Source: JAFECT01 sp035551675
GTDB taxonomy: Bacteria; Pseudomonadota; Alphaproteobacteria; Caulobacterales; Caulobacteraceae
Direction of reading: 5' to 3'
Assembly: GCA_035551675.1 (NCBI GenBank)
Contig: DASZMV010000088.1
Location: forward strand, 32,253-96,252
DNA: 64,000 nucleotides
Positions 7,467-15,633 of the stretch are shown in pieces (within the stretch, counting starts at the first letter, position 1; the number at the start of each line of letters is the position of its first letter). The position numbers and the translations under genes are program-made. Below the pieces are notes generated by a model that was not told the origin of the DNA, made no database searches, and saw only the letters and a list, made by a program, of their open reading frames with translations.

Positions 7467-9346
7467 CCGGAGCCCTTCGTGTCGACGCTGATCTCGGGCG
7501 CTCCCAGGCCCTTGATCCGCGCGATGAAGCCGTCGATGGGGTTCTCGACCTTGTGGCGGTGCATGATGGCGTACTGCTGCAGGATCGAGAGCAGCGCCGA
7601 CCAGGTCCAGTAGATCATCAGGCCGACCGGATAGCGCGACAGGATGAAGACGAAGATCAGCGGCATGAACCGCATCATCGCCTGCTGGGTCGGATCCGGC
7701 GTCGACGGACTCATCAACTGCTGCAGGTACATGACCGCGCCATAGAGGATGGCCACGATGCCCAGGTGCAGTATCCCGTCGAGCGTGCCGCCGATGTAGG
7801 GAACCGCGGCGGGGTTCCAGGGGATCAGGCCGAACAGGGTCCAGATGCTGGACGGATCGCGCGCCGACAGATCGTTCAGCCACAGGAACCGCGCCTGGCG
7901 CATGTCGATGGCGAGATAGAGCACGCGCAACAAGGCCAGGAAGATCGGCAGCTGGATGACCATCGGCAGACAGCCCGCCAGCGGGTTGATCTTCTCGCGC
8001 TGGTACAGCGCCATGGTCTCGGACTGCTGCTTGGCCTGATCGTCGGCGTAGCGTTCCTTGATCTCGGTGATCTTGGGCTGCAGCGCCTTCATCTTCGACA
8101 TCGACGCGAAGGCCTGGTTGGCCAGCGGGAACAGCGCGATCTTCACCACCACCGTCAGCAACAGGATCGCCACGCCGAACGGCACATATTGATAGAAGAA
8201 CTCGAGCAGCCAGAAGAAGGCGCGGGTCAGCGGCCACAGCCGCTTGCCCCAGTCGATCGACAGATCGAAGTTCTTGATGCCCAGCGATTTCTCGTAGCGC
8301 GAGATCAGATTGACCCGCTTGGCGCCGGCGAAGAGATGCGTCGTGGTCGAGGTGCTGGCGCCGGGCGCGACGTTCACCGACTGACCCTTGAAATAGGCCG
8401 TGAAGATGTCGACGCCCTTGTCCTTCTTGGCGATGAAGACGCCGGTGATGGGCTTGGTCGGATCGGGCGCGAGGATCGCCATCCAATAGGTGTCGGTGAT
8501 GCCGAGCCAGCCGCCCTTTTCGTTGTCCTTGGGCGCGAAGGTCTCGTCCGAAGTCTTCTTCTTCGGCCACGCGCGGTAGGAGACCATCTTGGTGTCGTCT
8601 TGCAGATAGCCGACACCGCCCTGTTGGACGTTGGTCGCGCTCTTCAGCACCGCGTCGGGCACGCCCTGGCGCTGCACCTCGCCATAGGGCTGCAGGGTGA
8701 CCGCGGCGGCGGCCTTGTTGGTCGCGGTGTCGGAGACCGTGAACATGTAGTTGTCGTCGACCGCGATGGTGCGGCGCACGCTGATCGCGGCGTCGTCATA
8801 GCCCAGCACCACCGGATGGCCCGGCGACAGCACCGTGCCGGAGACCAGCGTCCAGGTCTTCTCCGCCGACGGCGTTTCGACGCCGTTCGCTTCCCAGCCG
8901 AGGTTGGCGAAATAGGCGTACTTGGCGCCGACCGGCGTGAACAGCTCGACCGGCGACTTGTCGTCGGCGCTGACCGTGTAGCAGGGGTGCGCCTTGTCGG
9001 CGTGTCCCTTGGCGTCGACGACCGGCTTGTTCGACGGGTTGCAGAGGAAGAGGTCGTCGATGCGCGCGCCCTGCAGCGAGATCGAGCCGTGCAGCGACGG
9101 CGTTTCGATCGGCACGCGCGGGGTCGCGGCGAGCGCCTGGGGTCGCGACAGAACCACCGTGGTGGTCTGGGGCGAACCCGTCGTGCTGACCACGCCCGGG
9201 TGCTGGGCCGCTTCGTGGGCGGCGGCCGCGGCGGCGGCCTGCTTGGCCTTCTGCTGCGGCTGCAGCACGAACTGCACGTAACCCAGGTAGATCAGAAGAC
9301 TGAGCGCAACGAAGATGATCGTGTTCCGGGCGTTCTCGTTCTTCAT
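7463..9346 (-). CDS. yidC: Membrane protein insertase YidC
   Basis: 627 residues from the ATG at 9346 (MKNENARNTII); an in-frame TTG lies seven codons further up but would only add a charged stub. YidC inserts and folds inner-membrane proteins, alone or with Sec. Visible parts: N-terminal membrane anchor (residues 8-30), a large periplasmic beta domain to about residue 350, then the conserved five-helix insertase core including GCLPMVIQLPIFLALLRVL and LWLNDLSARDPS, with a basic C-terminal tail. It belongs to the rpmH-rnpA-yidC-engB block; yidD is not seen between rnpA and yidC. Confidence 0.97.
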   Translation of the reverse strand: MKNENARNTIIFVALSLLIYLGYVQFVLQPQQKAKQAAAAAAAHEAAQHPGVVSTTGSPQTTTVVLSRPQALAATPRVPIETPSLHGSISLQGARIDDLFLCNPSNKPVVDAKGHADKAHPCYTVSADDKSPVELFTPVGAKYAYFANLGWEANGVETPSAEKTWTLVSGTVLSPGHPVVLGYDDAAISVRRTIAVDDNYMFTVSDTATNKAAAAVTLQPYGEVQRQGVPDAVLKSATNVQQGGVGYLQDDTKMVSYRAWPKKKTSDETFAPKDNEKGGWLGITDTYWMAILAPDPTKPITGVFIAKKDKGVDIFTAYFKGQSVNVAPGASTSTTTHLFAGAKRVNLISRYEKSLGIKNFDLSIDWGKRLWPLTRAFFWLLEFFYQYVPFGVAILLLTVVVKIALFPLANQAFASMSKMKALQPKITEIKERYADDQAKQQSETMALYQREKINPLAGCLPMVIQLPIFLALLRVLYLAIDMRQARFLWLNDLSARDPSSIWTLFGLIPWNPAAVPYIGGTLDGILHLGIVAILYGAVMYLQQLMSPSTPDPTQQAMMRFMPLIFVFILSRYPVGLMIYWTWSALLSILQQYAIMHRHKVENPIDGFIARIKGLGAPEISVDTKGSG

Positions 9347-9457
9347 CGGCGGGAGGTCTTTTCGCAATGAGCCGGTCGCGCGTCGGCGTGGCAGGGAGGC
9401 GTGGCCGTACGTAAGGCGCGGCCGGGTGAATTCCAGGGCTTGGACTTTTGAGCGACC

Positions 9458-9817
9458 CTAGGCCCGCCCGGGCGCGGCGAGCCTTATCAGCGCGCTTTTC
9501 ACATCGTCAAGGAGACGGGCCCAGCGTCTTGTCGCGGTCCCCTGGCGGGCGATGAAGACATAGTCGTGGCCCGGACGGCCCAACTCGGGCAGGAGCGCCC
9601 TCGCCGCCTCGCGCAGCCGGCGCTTGGCGCGGTTCCTGACCACCGCGCCGCCGACCTTGCGGGTGGCGGTGAAGCCGACCCGGACCTGGGGTTTGCCGTC
9701 GGCCCGGTCGCGGGCCTGGACCACCACGGCGCCGGAGGGCGCAGACAAGGCTTTGGCGGCCGCGAGAAACTCGGGCCGCGTCTTCAGGCGTTCAATGGGG
9801 AAGGGGTCGCCTATCAG
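9458..9817 (-). CDS. rnpA: Ribonuclease P protein component (start uncertain, non-standard)
   Basis: Protein subunit of RNase P, which trims 5' leaders of tRNA precursors. The family core is clear: RLKTRPEFLAAAKA, VGFTATRKVGGAVVRNRAKRRLREAAR (the basic RNR motif) and DYVFIARQ. The left end is certain. The start is not: between the rpmH stop and the core there is no in-frame ATG, GTG or TTG. Candidates are a CTG at 9817 that overlaps the rpmH TGA (CTGA, used here), an ATT at 9796 giving IERLKTRPEF, or a TTG at 9967 or 9985 upstream of rpmH, which would make rpmH lie wholly inside rnpA. A downstream gap of about 110 bp precedes yidC. Confidence 0.9.
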   Translation of the reverse strand: MIGDPFPIERLKTRPEFLAAAKALSAPSGAVVVQARDRADGKPQVRVGFTATRKVGGAVVRNRAKRRLREAARALLPELGRPGHDYVFIARQGTATRRWARLLDDVKSALIRLAAPGRA

Positions 9818-9948
9818 GCCGTCAGGCGCTTGCGGCCCTTGGCCCGGCGGCGCGCGATGACCTTCTGGCCATTCTTGGTCGCCATGCGCGAGCGGAAGCC
9901 GTGACGGCGCTTGCGCACGAGCCGGCTCGGTTGAAAAGTCCGCTTCAC
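9814..9948 (-). CDS. rpmH: 50S ribosomal protein L34
   Basis: 44 residues, GTG start: MKRTFQPSRLVRKRRHGFRS opens it, followed by MATKNGQKVIARRRAKGRKR and LTA. This is a textbook L34, a very basic protein of the large subunit. It is the first gene of the leftward rpmH-rnpA-yidC-engB unit. Its frame differs from that of rnpA, whose open frame runs right through it. The region upstream (9949-10099) separates it from the divergent TVP38 gene and must hold both promoters. Confidence 0.97.
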   Translation of the reverse strand: MKRTFQPSRLVRKRRHGFRSRMATKNGQKVIARRRAKGRKRLTA

Positions 9949-10099
9949 GAGGCGTTCTCCGGGTCAAAAAGGCCCCCACAGCCAAGGGCGCCGCGGGAGG
10001 GCGCGTGGATAGTCCAAGGGGCCGGGTCTGTCAACGGAGGGGCTTACAGGATAAGGCCGGGGTCGTGAGCCCCACTGTACCACCAACCGAGATCCGAGC

Positions 10100-10879
10100 G
10101 TGAGTGCGACCCCCGCCGAGCGGCTGCGCCGGTTCATCCCCCTGGCCCTGCTGATCGTGGCGATCGTCGGGATCTACGCCTCGGGCCTGACCCGCTACCT
10201 GTCCTTCGCCCCCATCCGGGAGCATGGCCAGTGGCTGAGGGACCAGGTGGCCGCGCACTACCTCCTCTGCCTGCTGATCTATTTCGTGGGCTATGCCGCC
10301 CTGACCTGCTCGGCCATCCCGGGCGCGATCTTCGTGACCCTGACCGGAGGGTTCCTGTTCGGGACCTGGGTCGGAGGGTTCACCACCTCGGCGGCGGCGA
10401 CCGCCGGCGCCGTGGGGGTCTATTTCATCGTGCGCTCCTCGGTCGGCCACTGGCTGCGCGAGCGGGCGGAGATGTCGCAGGGGCTGATGAACAGGATGCG
10501 CGAGGGGGTGGCGAAGAACGCCTTCTGGTATCTGTTCGGCCTGCGGGTGGTGCCCGCGGTGCCCTTCATCCTGATCAACCTGTTGGCCGGGGCGGCGTCG
10601 GTCCCGCTTCGGCCCTATACGCTCGCCACCTTCCTGGGCATCCTTCCCGCGTTCATCCTTTACAGCGCGATCGGGTCTAAACTGGGCGAGATGTTCGACC
10701 GGGGCGAGAGTCCCAACCTGCACAGCCTGGTGCAGCCTCAGTTCGTCGTGCTCATGATCGGAGTGGGTTTCCTGTCGCTGGTCCTGCCCTTCGTGCTGAA
10801 GCTGTTCGAGCGTCGCAAGGCGGCGAAGGCCCACGAGACGAAGGGCGACGAGGCGAAGGCCGAAGAGGCGAAGAACTGA
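10100..10879 (+). CDS. TVP38/TMEM64 family membrane protein
   Basis: 259 residues, GTG start, five or six hydrophobic segments. The landmark GxxFxTLTGGFLFG-like stretch (AIFVTLTGGFLFGTWVGG) and the re-entrant FWYLFGLRVVPAVPFILINLLAGAASV are the signature of the SNARE-associated / DedA-like (VTT) domain. The family is tied to lipid scrambling or transport across the inner membrane; no substrate is shown here. The C-terminal 25 residues are charged and Ala/Lys/Glu-rich. The histidine kinase starts 3 bp after its stop, so they form one operon. Confidence 0.88.
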   Translation: MSATPAERLRRFIPLALLIVAIVGIYASGLTRYLSFAPIREHGQWLRDQVAAHYLLCLLIYFVGYAALTCSAIPGAIFVTLTGGFLFGTWVGGFTTSAAATAGAVGVYFIVRSSVGHWLRERAEMSQGLMNRMREGVAKNAFWYLFGLRVVPAVPFILINLLAGAASVPLRPYTLATFLGILPAFILYSAIGSKLGEMFDRGESPNLHSLVQPQFVVLMIGVGFLSLVLPFVLKLFERRKAAKAHETKGDEAKAEEAKN

Positions 10880-10881
10880 GC

Positions 10882-12405
10882 GTGCGCGAGCAGTCGACCA
10901 TCCATGTAGGGAACAGCGCCAGGCCGCCGGAGATGCCGCCGGCGGAGAAGCCCAGGCGTCGCCTGCGCCTGCCCCGCCTGGGCAAGGTGCCGTGGCCGGG
11001 CGGCCTGTCTTCGCGACTGTTGCTGCTGGTCGCGGCCTTCACCCTGATCGCCGAGATCATGATCCTGCTGCCGTCGCTGGCGGCCTATCAGGAGCGCTGG
11101 CTGCTCGAGCGCGAGCGGGCGGCGGAAGTCGCGACGCTCGCGGTCGAGGCGGCGCCGGAGTCGCTGGCGCGCGACAGCGACAAGTTCGCGCGCAGCCTGG
11201 TCGCCGGCGCCGGCGTGACCAATGTCGCGTTCGAACACGACGGCCGGCATCTTCTGGTGCGGGCGCCGCCCATGGCCAAGACGCCCGACGCCGTCAATCT
11301 CGGCGAGCACGACGCCGACTGGATCGTCGAGCCGTGGCGCACTCTGTTCGGCGCGCCCGACCGCATGGTGCGCGTGACGGTGAAGCCGCGTTTTCGCACC
11401 GGCAAGTTCATCGAGATCGTGCTGCCCGCGCAACCGCTGAAGGAAGACCTCGAGGGCGTCTTGCTGCAGACGGTCCTGGTATCGCTGCTCATCTCGCTCA
11501 CCGCGGGCGGTGCGGTGTACGCGGCGCTGCTGGCCTTCATCGTGCGGCCGATGGCGCGGCTGACCGAGTCGATCGAGAAGTTCCGCGCCGACCCGGAGGA
11601 CCCCACCGTGGCGCCCCAGACCTCGGGCCGCCGCGACGAGATCGGGCGCATCGAGGAGGAACTCGGGCGCATGCAGGGCGAGGTGCGCCAGGCGTTGCGG
11701 TCGCGCGCGCGGTTGGCGGCGCTGGGCGAAGCGGTGGCCAAGATCAGCCACGACCTGCGCAACATGCTGGCCTCGGCGCAGATGGCGTCGGAGCGTCTGG
11801 CGACCTCGGGCGATCCGAAGGTGGCCAAGGCGCTGCCGCGACTGGAGCGCGCGCTCGATCGCGCGCTGAGCCTGGCGCAGAACGTGTTGAGCTATGGCCG
11901 CAGCGAAGAGCCGGCGCCGGCGGCGCGGCGCGTGCTGCTGCGTCCGGCCATCGAGGCGGCGGCGGAGGATGCGGGCCTGTCGGTGGACGGCGTCGCGCTG
12001 GAGATGGAAGTGGGGCCGCGCCTGCAGGTGGAGGCGGACCCCGAGCATCTGCATCGCATCCTGCTGAACCTGATGCGCAACGCGCGCGAGGCGATCGAGA
12101 GCGTGGCGGATCGCGGCGGGGTGGGGGTCGTGAAGATCAGCGCCAGCAAGGACGATCCGCAGACGGTGCTGCGCGTCGCGGACAACGGGCCGGGGTTGTC
12201 GGAGAAGGCGCGACAGAGATTGTTCCAGCCGTTCGCGGGATCGTCGCGGAGCGGCGGAGCGGGGTTGGGGTTGGCGATCTCGCGCGAGTTGGTGCAGGCC
12301 AACGGCGGGGATTTGGACCTGGTGGACAGCGGGCCGCACGGCACGACGTTCGAGATTCGGCTGCCGTCGGGTGGACCGACGGAGGCGGAGAAGACGTCGA
12401 AATAA
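10882..12405 (+). CDS. Sensor histidine kinase (HAMP - HisKA - HATPase)
   Basis: 507 residues, GTG start two bases after the TVP38 stop. Transmembrane helices at about 44-66 and 194-219 enclose a periplasmic sensor of some 125 residues. HAMP follows (about 220-275), then LGEAVAKISHDLRNMLASAQ with the phospho-acceptor H290, and an HATPase domain with the N box (NLMRNAREAIES), the G1 box (DNGPGLS) and G2 (GGAGLGLAISREL). No response regulator gene lies beside it, so its partner is elsewhere. Coupling to a TVP38 protein suggests that it senses an envelope or membrane signal; that is an inference. Confidence 0.92.
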   Translation: MREQSTIHVGNSARPPEMPPAEKPRRRLRLPRLGKVPWPGGLSSRLLLLVAAFTLIAEIMILLPSLAAYQERWLLERERAAEVATLAVEAAPESLARDSDKFARSLVAGAGVTNVAFEHDGRHLLVRAPPMAKTPDAVNLGEHDADWIVEPWRTLFGAPDRMVRVTVKPRFRTGKFIEIVLPAQPLKEDLEGVLLQTVLVSLLISLTAGGAVYAALLAFIVRPMARLTESIEKFRADPEDPTVAPQTSGRRDEIGRIEEELGRMQGEVRQALRSRARLAALGEAVAKISHDLRNMLASAQMASERLATSGDPKVAKALPRLERALDRALSLAQNVLSYGRSEEPAPAARRVLLRPAIEAAAEDAGLSVDGVALEMEVGPRLQVEADPEHLHRILLNLMRNAREAIESVADRGGVGVVKISASKDDPQTVLRVADNGPGLSEKARQRLFQPFAGSSRSGGAGLGLAISRELVQANGGDLDLVDSGPHGTTFEIRLPSGGPTEAEKTSK

Positions 12406-12412
12406 AATCACT

Positions 12413-12663
12413 GCGCGACGTCCTCCCGTCCTTAGACGGGAGGACCGGACTGGGCGAAGCCCAGGCCAGGAGGGCAAGTGTTTGGAGCCCACTGCGTTTG
12501 AAGGTGATCGTCAAAGTAGATGGCGCCTGAACCGAGCGTCGCGTTCACGCACCCCTTCACTCATCACGAACCGCCGTGGGCTGCAAACACTTGCCCTCCT
12601 GGCCTGCGCGAAGAGCGCAGGCCGGTCCCCCCGCCTCTTGGGCGGGGGGACGTCGCGCCGCGT
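12413..12663. repeat. Composite inverted-repeat element B, copy 1 (convergent junction)
   Basis: Two imperfect inverted arms (12413-12491 and 12576-12663), each with two hairpins (for example TCCTCCCGTCCTTAGACGGGAGGA), flank a conserved centre with GAAGGTGATCGTCAAAG and GTCGCGTTCACGCACCCC. It fills the whole gap between the histidine kinase and the convergent ggt gene, whose stop begins 9 bp further on. The G+C hairpins read on both strands would serve as a bidirectional terminator. Copies 2 and 3 are at 26806 and 33878. Confidence 0.9.
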
Positions 12664-12671
12664 TTCTGGTT

Positions 12672-14417
12672 CTACTCGATCAGCGCCACGCCTTCGCGCC
12701 TCGGGTCCGCGCCGCCTTCCAGGCGGCCGTTGCGGATCATGGCGCCGTGGAGGCCGGAGTCTTCGCCGCCGCCGGGTTGGACCGTGACGCCCCAGGCGGC
12801 GAGTTGTTTGACGACGCCGGGCGCGAACTTCTCCGTTTCGCCGTAGGTCGATGCGCCGCGCGCGATCAGGTTCGGCAGCGCGATCGATTGTTGCATGGAC
12901 AAATGCCAATCCAGCACGCCGACGACGGCTTTCAGATTGAAGGCGACGATCGAGTTGCCGCCGGGGGAACCGACCGCGGCGAGGAAGCGTCCCGCACGAT
13001 CGAAGACGATCACCGGACACATGGACGAGCGCGGCCGCTTGCCCGGCGCCACGGCGTTGGCGACCGGACGTCCGCGCGCATCCACCGGCGCGAAGGAGAA
13101 GTCCGTCAGTTGGTTGTTGAGGAAAAAGCCGTCGACCATGCGGCCGGTGCCGAAGATCGACTCCACCGTGGTGGTCATCGAGACCACGTTGCCCCACCGG
13201 TCGACGATGGTGAAATCCGAGGTGCCGCCGGGTTCGGCCGTCGCGTCGGGCCCGCGCGGTTCGGCGCCCGGAGGATTGCCCGCCGCGAAGCCCGACGCCG
13301 GCGCGGTCGCGCCGATCAGTTTGGCGCGCGACGCATCGTACTTGGCGTCGATCATCCCCGCCTGCGGCACATGCACGAACGCGGGATCGCCGACGTAGGC
13401 GTCGCGGTCGGCGTACATCAGGCGTTGCGCCTGGGCGAACAGATACCAGGCGCGCGGATCGTTGGGCCCGCGCTTGTCGATGTCGGTGCGTTCCAGAATC
13501 CCGAGCGCTTCGAGCAGGCCCGCGCCGCTCGCCGGCGCGCCCGGCACGCACACCACATAGATGCGATAGGGCCGGCAGAGCGCGGGCCCCTCTTTCGCGC
13601 GATAGGCTTTCAGGTCCGCCGCGCTCATCGCGCCGGGCAACGGCTCCATGTGCGTCTTGGCGAGAATGTGCTGAGCGATCGGTCCTTCGTAGAGCGCGGC
13701 CGTGCCCTGCGTCGCCAGCGCGCGCAGGGTCGCGGCATAGGCCGGGTTCTTCAGCCGGTCGCCGGCCGCGTACTTCTGACCGTCGGGCTTGGTGAAATAG
13801 GCGATGACGTCGGGGCGCGAGGATTGCGGAAACGCATTGCTGCGGATCATCGAGGCCAGGCGCGGGCTGACCACGAAGCCTTGGTCGGCCATGGTCTCGG
13901 CCGTGCCGAACAGCGTGCGCCACGCCAGGCGCCCGTGTTCCTTCTGCGCCAGCGCGAGCAGCGCATAGGCGCCGGGCACGCCGGTCGCGCGCCCCGACAC
14001 CACCGCCTGGCGGAACGGCAGCGGCTTGCCGTCGGCGCCCAGGAACAGGCCCGGCGTCGCGGCCGCGGGCGCCGTCTCACGCCCGTTGTAGGCGACGGTC
14101 TTGTGCGCCGACGCGTCGTAGAAGGTCATGAAGGCGCCGCCGCCGACGCCCGAGCTCTGCGGCTCGACCAGGCCCAGCACCGCCTGCACCGCCACGGCCG
14201 CGACGGCCGCGCTCCCGCCGCGCCGCAACACCTCCATCCCCGCCTTGGCCGCCAGCGGATTGGCGGCGGCGACGAGCATGTGGCCGGTGGTGGGGGCGGC
14301 GTGGGCGGCGGACTTGGAGACCGGCCGGGGTGCGGGCTTGCCCACCGCCACGGCGGCGGTCGACACGGCGGCGGCGACCGCGAGGGTGAGAACAGACGCG
14401 ACGACTGACAGACGCAT
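12672..14417 (-). CDS. ggt: Gamma-glutamyltransferase (periplasmic)
   Basis: 581 residues from the ATG at 14417, which opens directly on a signal peptide (MRLSVVASVLTLAVAAAVST); the longer frame adds only 12 residues. GGT cleaves or transfers the gamma-glutamyl group of glutathione and similar compounds in the periplasm. The proenzyme splits itself before the catalytic threonine, here T399 in PGGTSDFTIVDRWGNVVSMT. The large-subunit motifs SSGVGGGAFMTFYD and GRETAPAAA are intact. The usual THY/THF after the nucleophile is SDF here, which is also found in distant GGTs. No operon partners. Confidence 0.93.
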   Translation of the reverse strand: MRLSVVASVLTLAVAAAVSTAAVAVGKPAPRPVSKSAAHAAPTTGHMLVAAANPLAAKAGMEVLRRGGSAAVAAVAVQAVLGLVEPQSSGVGGGAFMTFYDASAHKTVAYNGRETAPAAATPGLFLGADGKPLPFRQAVVSGRATGVPGAYALLALAQKEHGRLAWRTLFGTAETMADQGFVVSPRLASMIRSNAFPQSSRPDVIAYFTKPDGQKYAAGDRLKNPAYAATLRALATQGTAALYEGPIAQHILAKTHMEPLPGAMSAADLKAYRAKEGPALCRPYRIYVVCVPGAPASGAGLLEALGILERTDIDKRGPNDPRAWYLFAQAQRLMYADRDAYVGDPAFVHVPQAGMIDAKYDASRAKLIGATAPASGFAAGNPPGAEPRGPDATAEPGGTSDFTIVDRWGNVVSMTTTVESIFGTGRMVDGFFLNNQLTDFSFAPVDARGRPVANAVAPGKRPRSSMCPVIVFDRAGRFLAAVGSPGGNSIVAFNLKAVVGVLDWHLSMQQSIALPNLIARGASTYGETEKFAPGVVKQLAAWGVTVQPGGGEDSGLHGAMIRNGRLEGGADPRREGVALIE

Positions 14418-14452
14418 GGACGGCTCCGCGATGACGACCCGGATTAGGCTCA

Positions 14453-14492
14453 AGAAAAAAGGTTGGCCACGAAAAACACGAAAAGCACGAAC
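14453..14492. repeat. Short-word repeat (CACGAAAAACACGAAAAGCACGAA type)
   Basis: A run of the word CACGAA with small variations, the same as found inside the element at 55.5 kb. Here only one arm is present; no inverted partner is visible before the DUF5681 gene. It may be a remnant. Confidence 0.6.
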
Positions 14493-14590
14493 GCGGCGGC
14501 GGGTTGGCCGCCCTCGGCGGGTTCATCGCGGCAAGACTTACCGCCCGACTCGCCGCCGCCACCGTATTTCATCCGTATTCCTCGCACCGG

Positions 14591-14977
14591 TCAGTCCGCC
14601 CAGGGGTCGTTTTCACCCATAAGCACCTCGCCCAGATGCTCCAGGGTCGCCTGACCGCAATCGATGAGGTGCAGCACCTCGCGCACCGCCAAGACCTTTC
14701 CCTTCGCCTCCGCCTCGGTGCACGCCGACAGGTCGGGAAGGGTCATCTCCACCGACTTGGGCAGAAGGCCGGACACCAGCCGCGTATAGACCGGCAGCCA
14801 CGAGTGGCGCAGCCGCTCGAAGATTTCCTCCTGGTGGTCCTCGAAATCCTCGAGGATCGCCACCGCGAGCCGGCGGGAGATCTTGTTGCGCGAGCCGGGC
14901 GGCTTACCGGGATTGCCGGCGCCGAAGCGGCCGTCGGCGTGGCGGGGGGTTGCGGTGACGGCGGGGGGTTTGGGCAT
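14591..14977 (-). CDS. DUF5681 domain protein
   Basis: 128 residues from the ATG at 14977 (MPKPPAVTATPRHADGRF); 14 further residues upstream are possible but unlike the family. GRFGAGNPGKPPGSRNKISR is the hallmark N-terminal basic motif of DUF5681, and is followed by a helical domain with several acidic stretches. The family is frequent in alphaproteobacteria, often near phage or mobile genes, and its function is unknown. A short helical nucleic-acid-binding role is conceivable but not shown. It borders the AT-richer accessory segment. Confidence 0.7.
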   Translation of the reverse strand: MPKPPAVTATPRHADGRFGAGNPGKPPGSRNKISRRLAVAILEDFEDHQEEIFERLRHSWLPVYTRLVSGLLPKSVEMTLPDLSACTEAEAKGKVLAVREVLHLIDCGQATLEHLGEVLMGENDPWAD

Positions 14978-15150
14978 GGGCGGCGGGACTTTACCTTGGT
15001 TCACGATCCAAAAGAACATACCATGAACATTCCCAGCCGCCCATCCGAAAAATGTGTACGGGATGATATATCAGGGCCCGGTAGGAGCGCGCCAAGAATG
15101 TCTCATGACGGACGCCAAGGGGCAGTTGAACCGCGGTCAATACCTCGGCC

Positions 15151-15522
15151 TTGATGGCGATCGTGCTGAACGCGCCGGAGGCGGACGCCTGCGCCCACGC
15201 GCTCGAGGCCGAAGACGACCTGGTGATCTCCGCCGGCACGGCGGCCGAAGCGCTCATCGTCGCCGCCCGACGCAATGTCGCGCCGGATATGGCGCGGCTT
15301 ATCGACGGCCTCGACTTCGAGATCGTCGCCGTGACGGCGGCCGCCGCGCGGCGCATCGGGCAAGCCCATGAACGGTGGCGCAAGGGGTTGCACGCGGCCG
15401 CGCTGAACTTCGGAGACTGCTTCGCCTATGAGGTGGCGAAGGAGCATGGGTGCCGACTGCTGTACGTGGGGGAGGATTTCGCGCGGACGTTCGCGCGGAC
15501 GAATGTGGAGGGGGTGGGTTAG
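15151..15522 (+). CDS. VapC-like PIN-domain toxin, N-terminally decayed
   Basis: The encoded protein matches PIN/VapC ribonucleases over most of its length: MAIVLNAPEADACAHAL, ISAGTAAEALIVAARR (with the conserved Glu), and NFGDCFAYEVAKEHGCRLLYVGEDF (with Asp residues of the active site). The start is damaged. Upstream codons in frame read AVNTSAL, where the family has V-D-T-S-A-L, so the first catalytic Asp is Asn, and an in-frame TGA lies four codons before TSAL with no ATG, GTG or TTG between. Only the TTG at 15151 or the ATG at 15154 can start it, after the first strand is already lost. No antitoxin gene precedes it. Probably inactive. Confidence 0.75.
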   Translation: MMAIVLNAPEADACAHALEAEDDLVISAGTAAEALIVAARRNVAPDMARLIDGLDFEIVAVTAAAARRIGQAHERWRKGLHAAALNFGDCFAYEVAKEHGCRLLYVGEDFARTFARTNVEGVG

Positions 15523-15633
15523 AGGGTGAAGAGGACGGGTGCTCCTAACTTTCTCTCCCCTCAGAGTAGCAGTTTAGGATAGTACTGCCCGCAACTGTTC
15601 GCCTATCAAGATGCGGGCAAGGACGGGGGACCA

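Noticed and set aside
7467..8570. Open frame extending engB upstream by 368 codons through yidC
   Set aside because: Only the part from the GTG at 7466 is EngB; the upstream part is out-of-frame yidC.
12511..13923. 470-codon frame inside ggt on the same strand
   Set aside because: Different frame of the ggt gene, Arg-rich, no domain; its 5-prime part also crosses element B.
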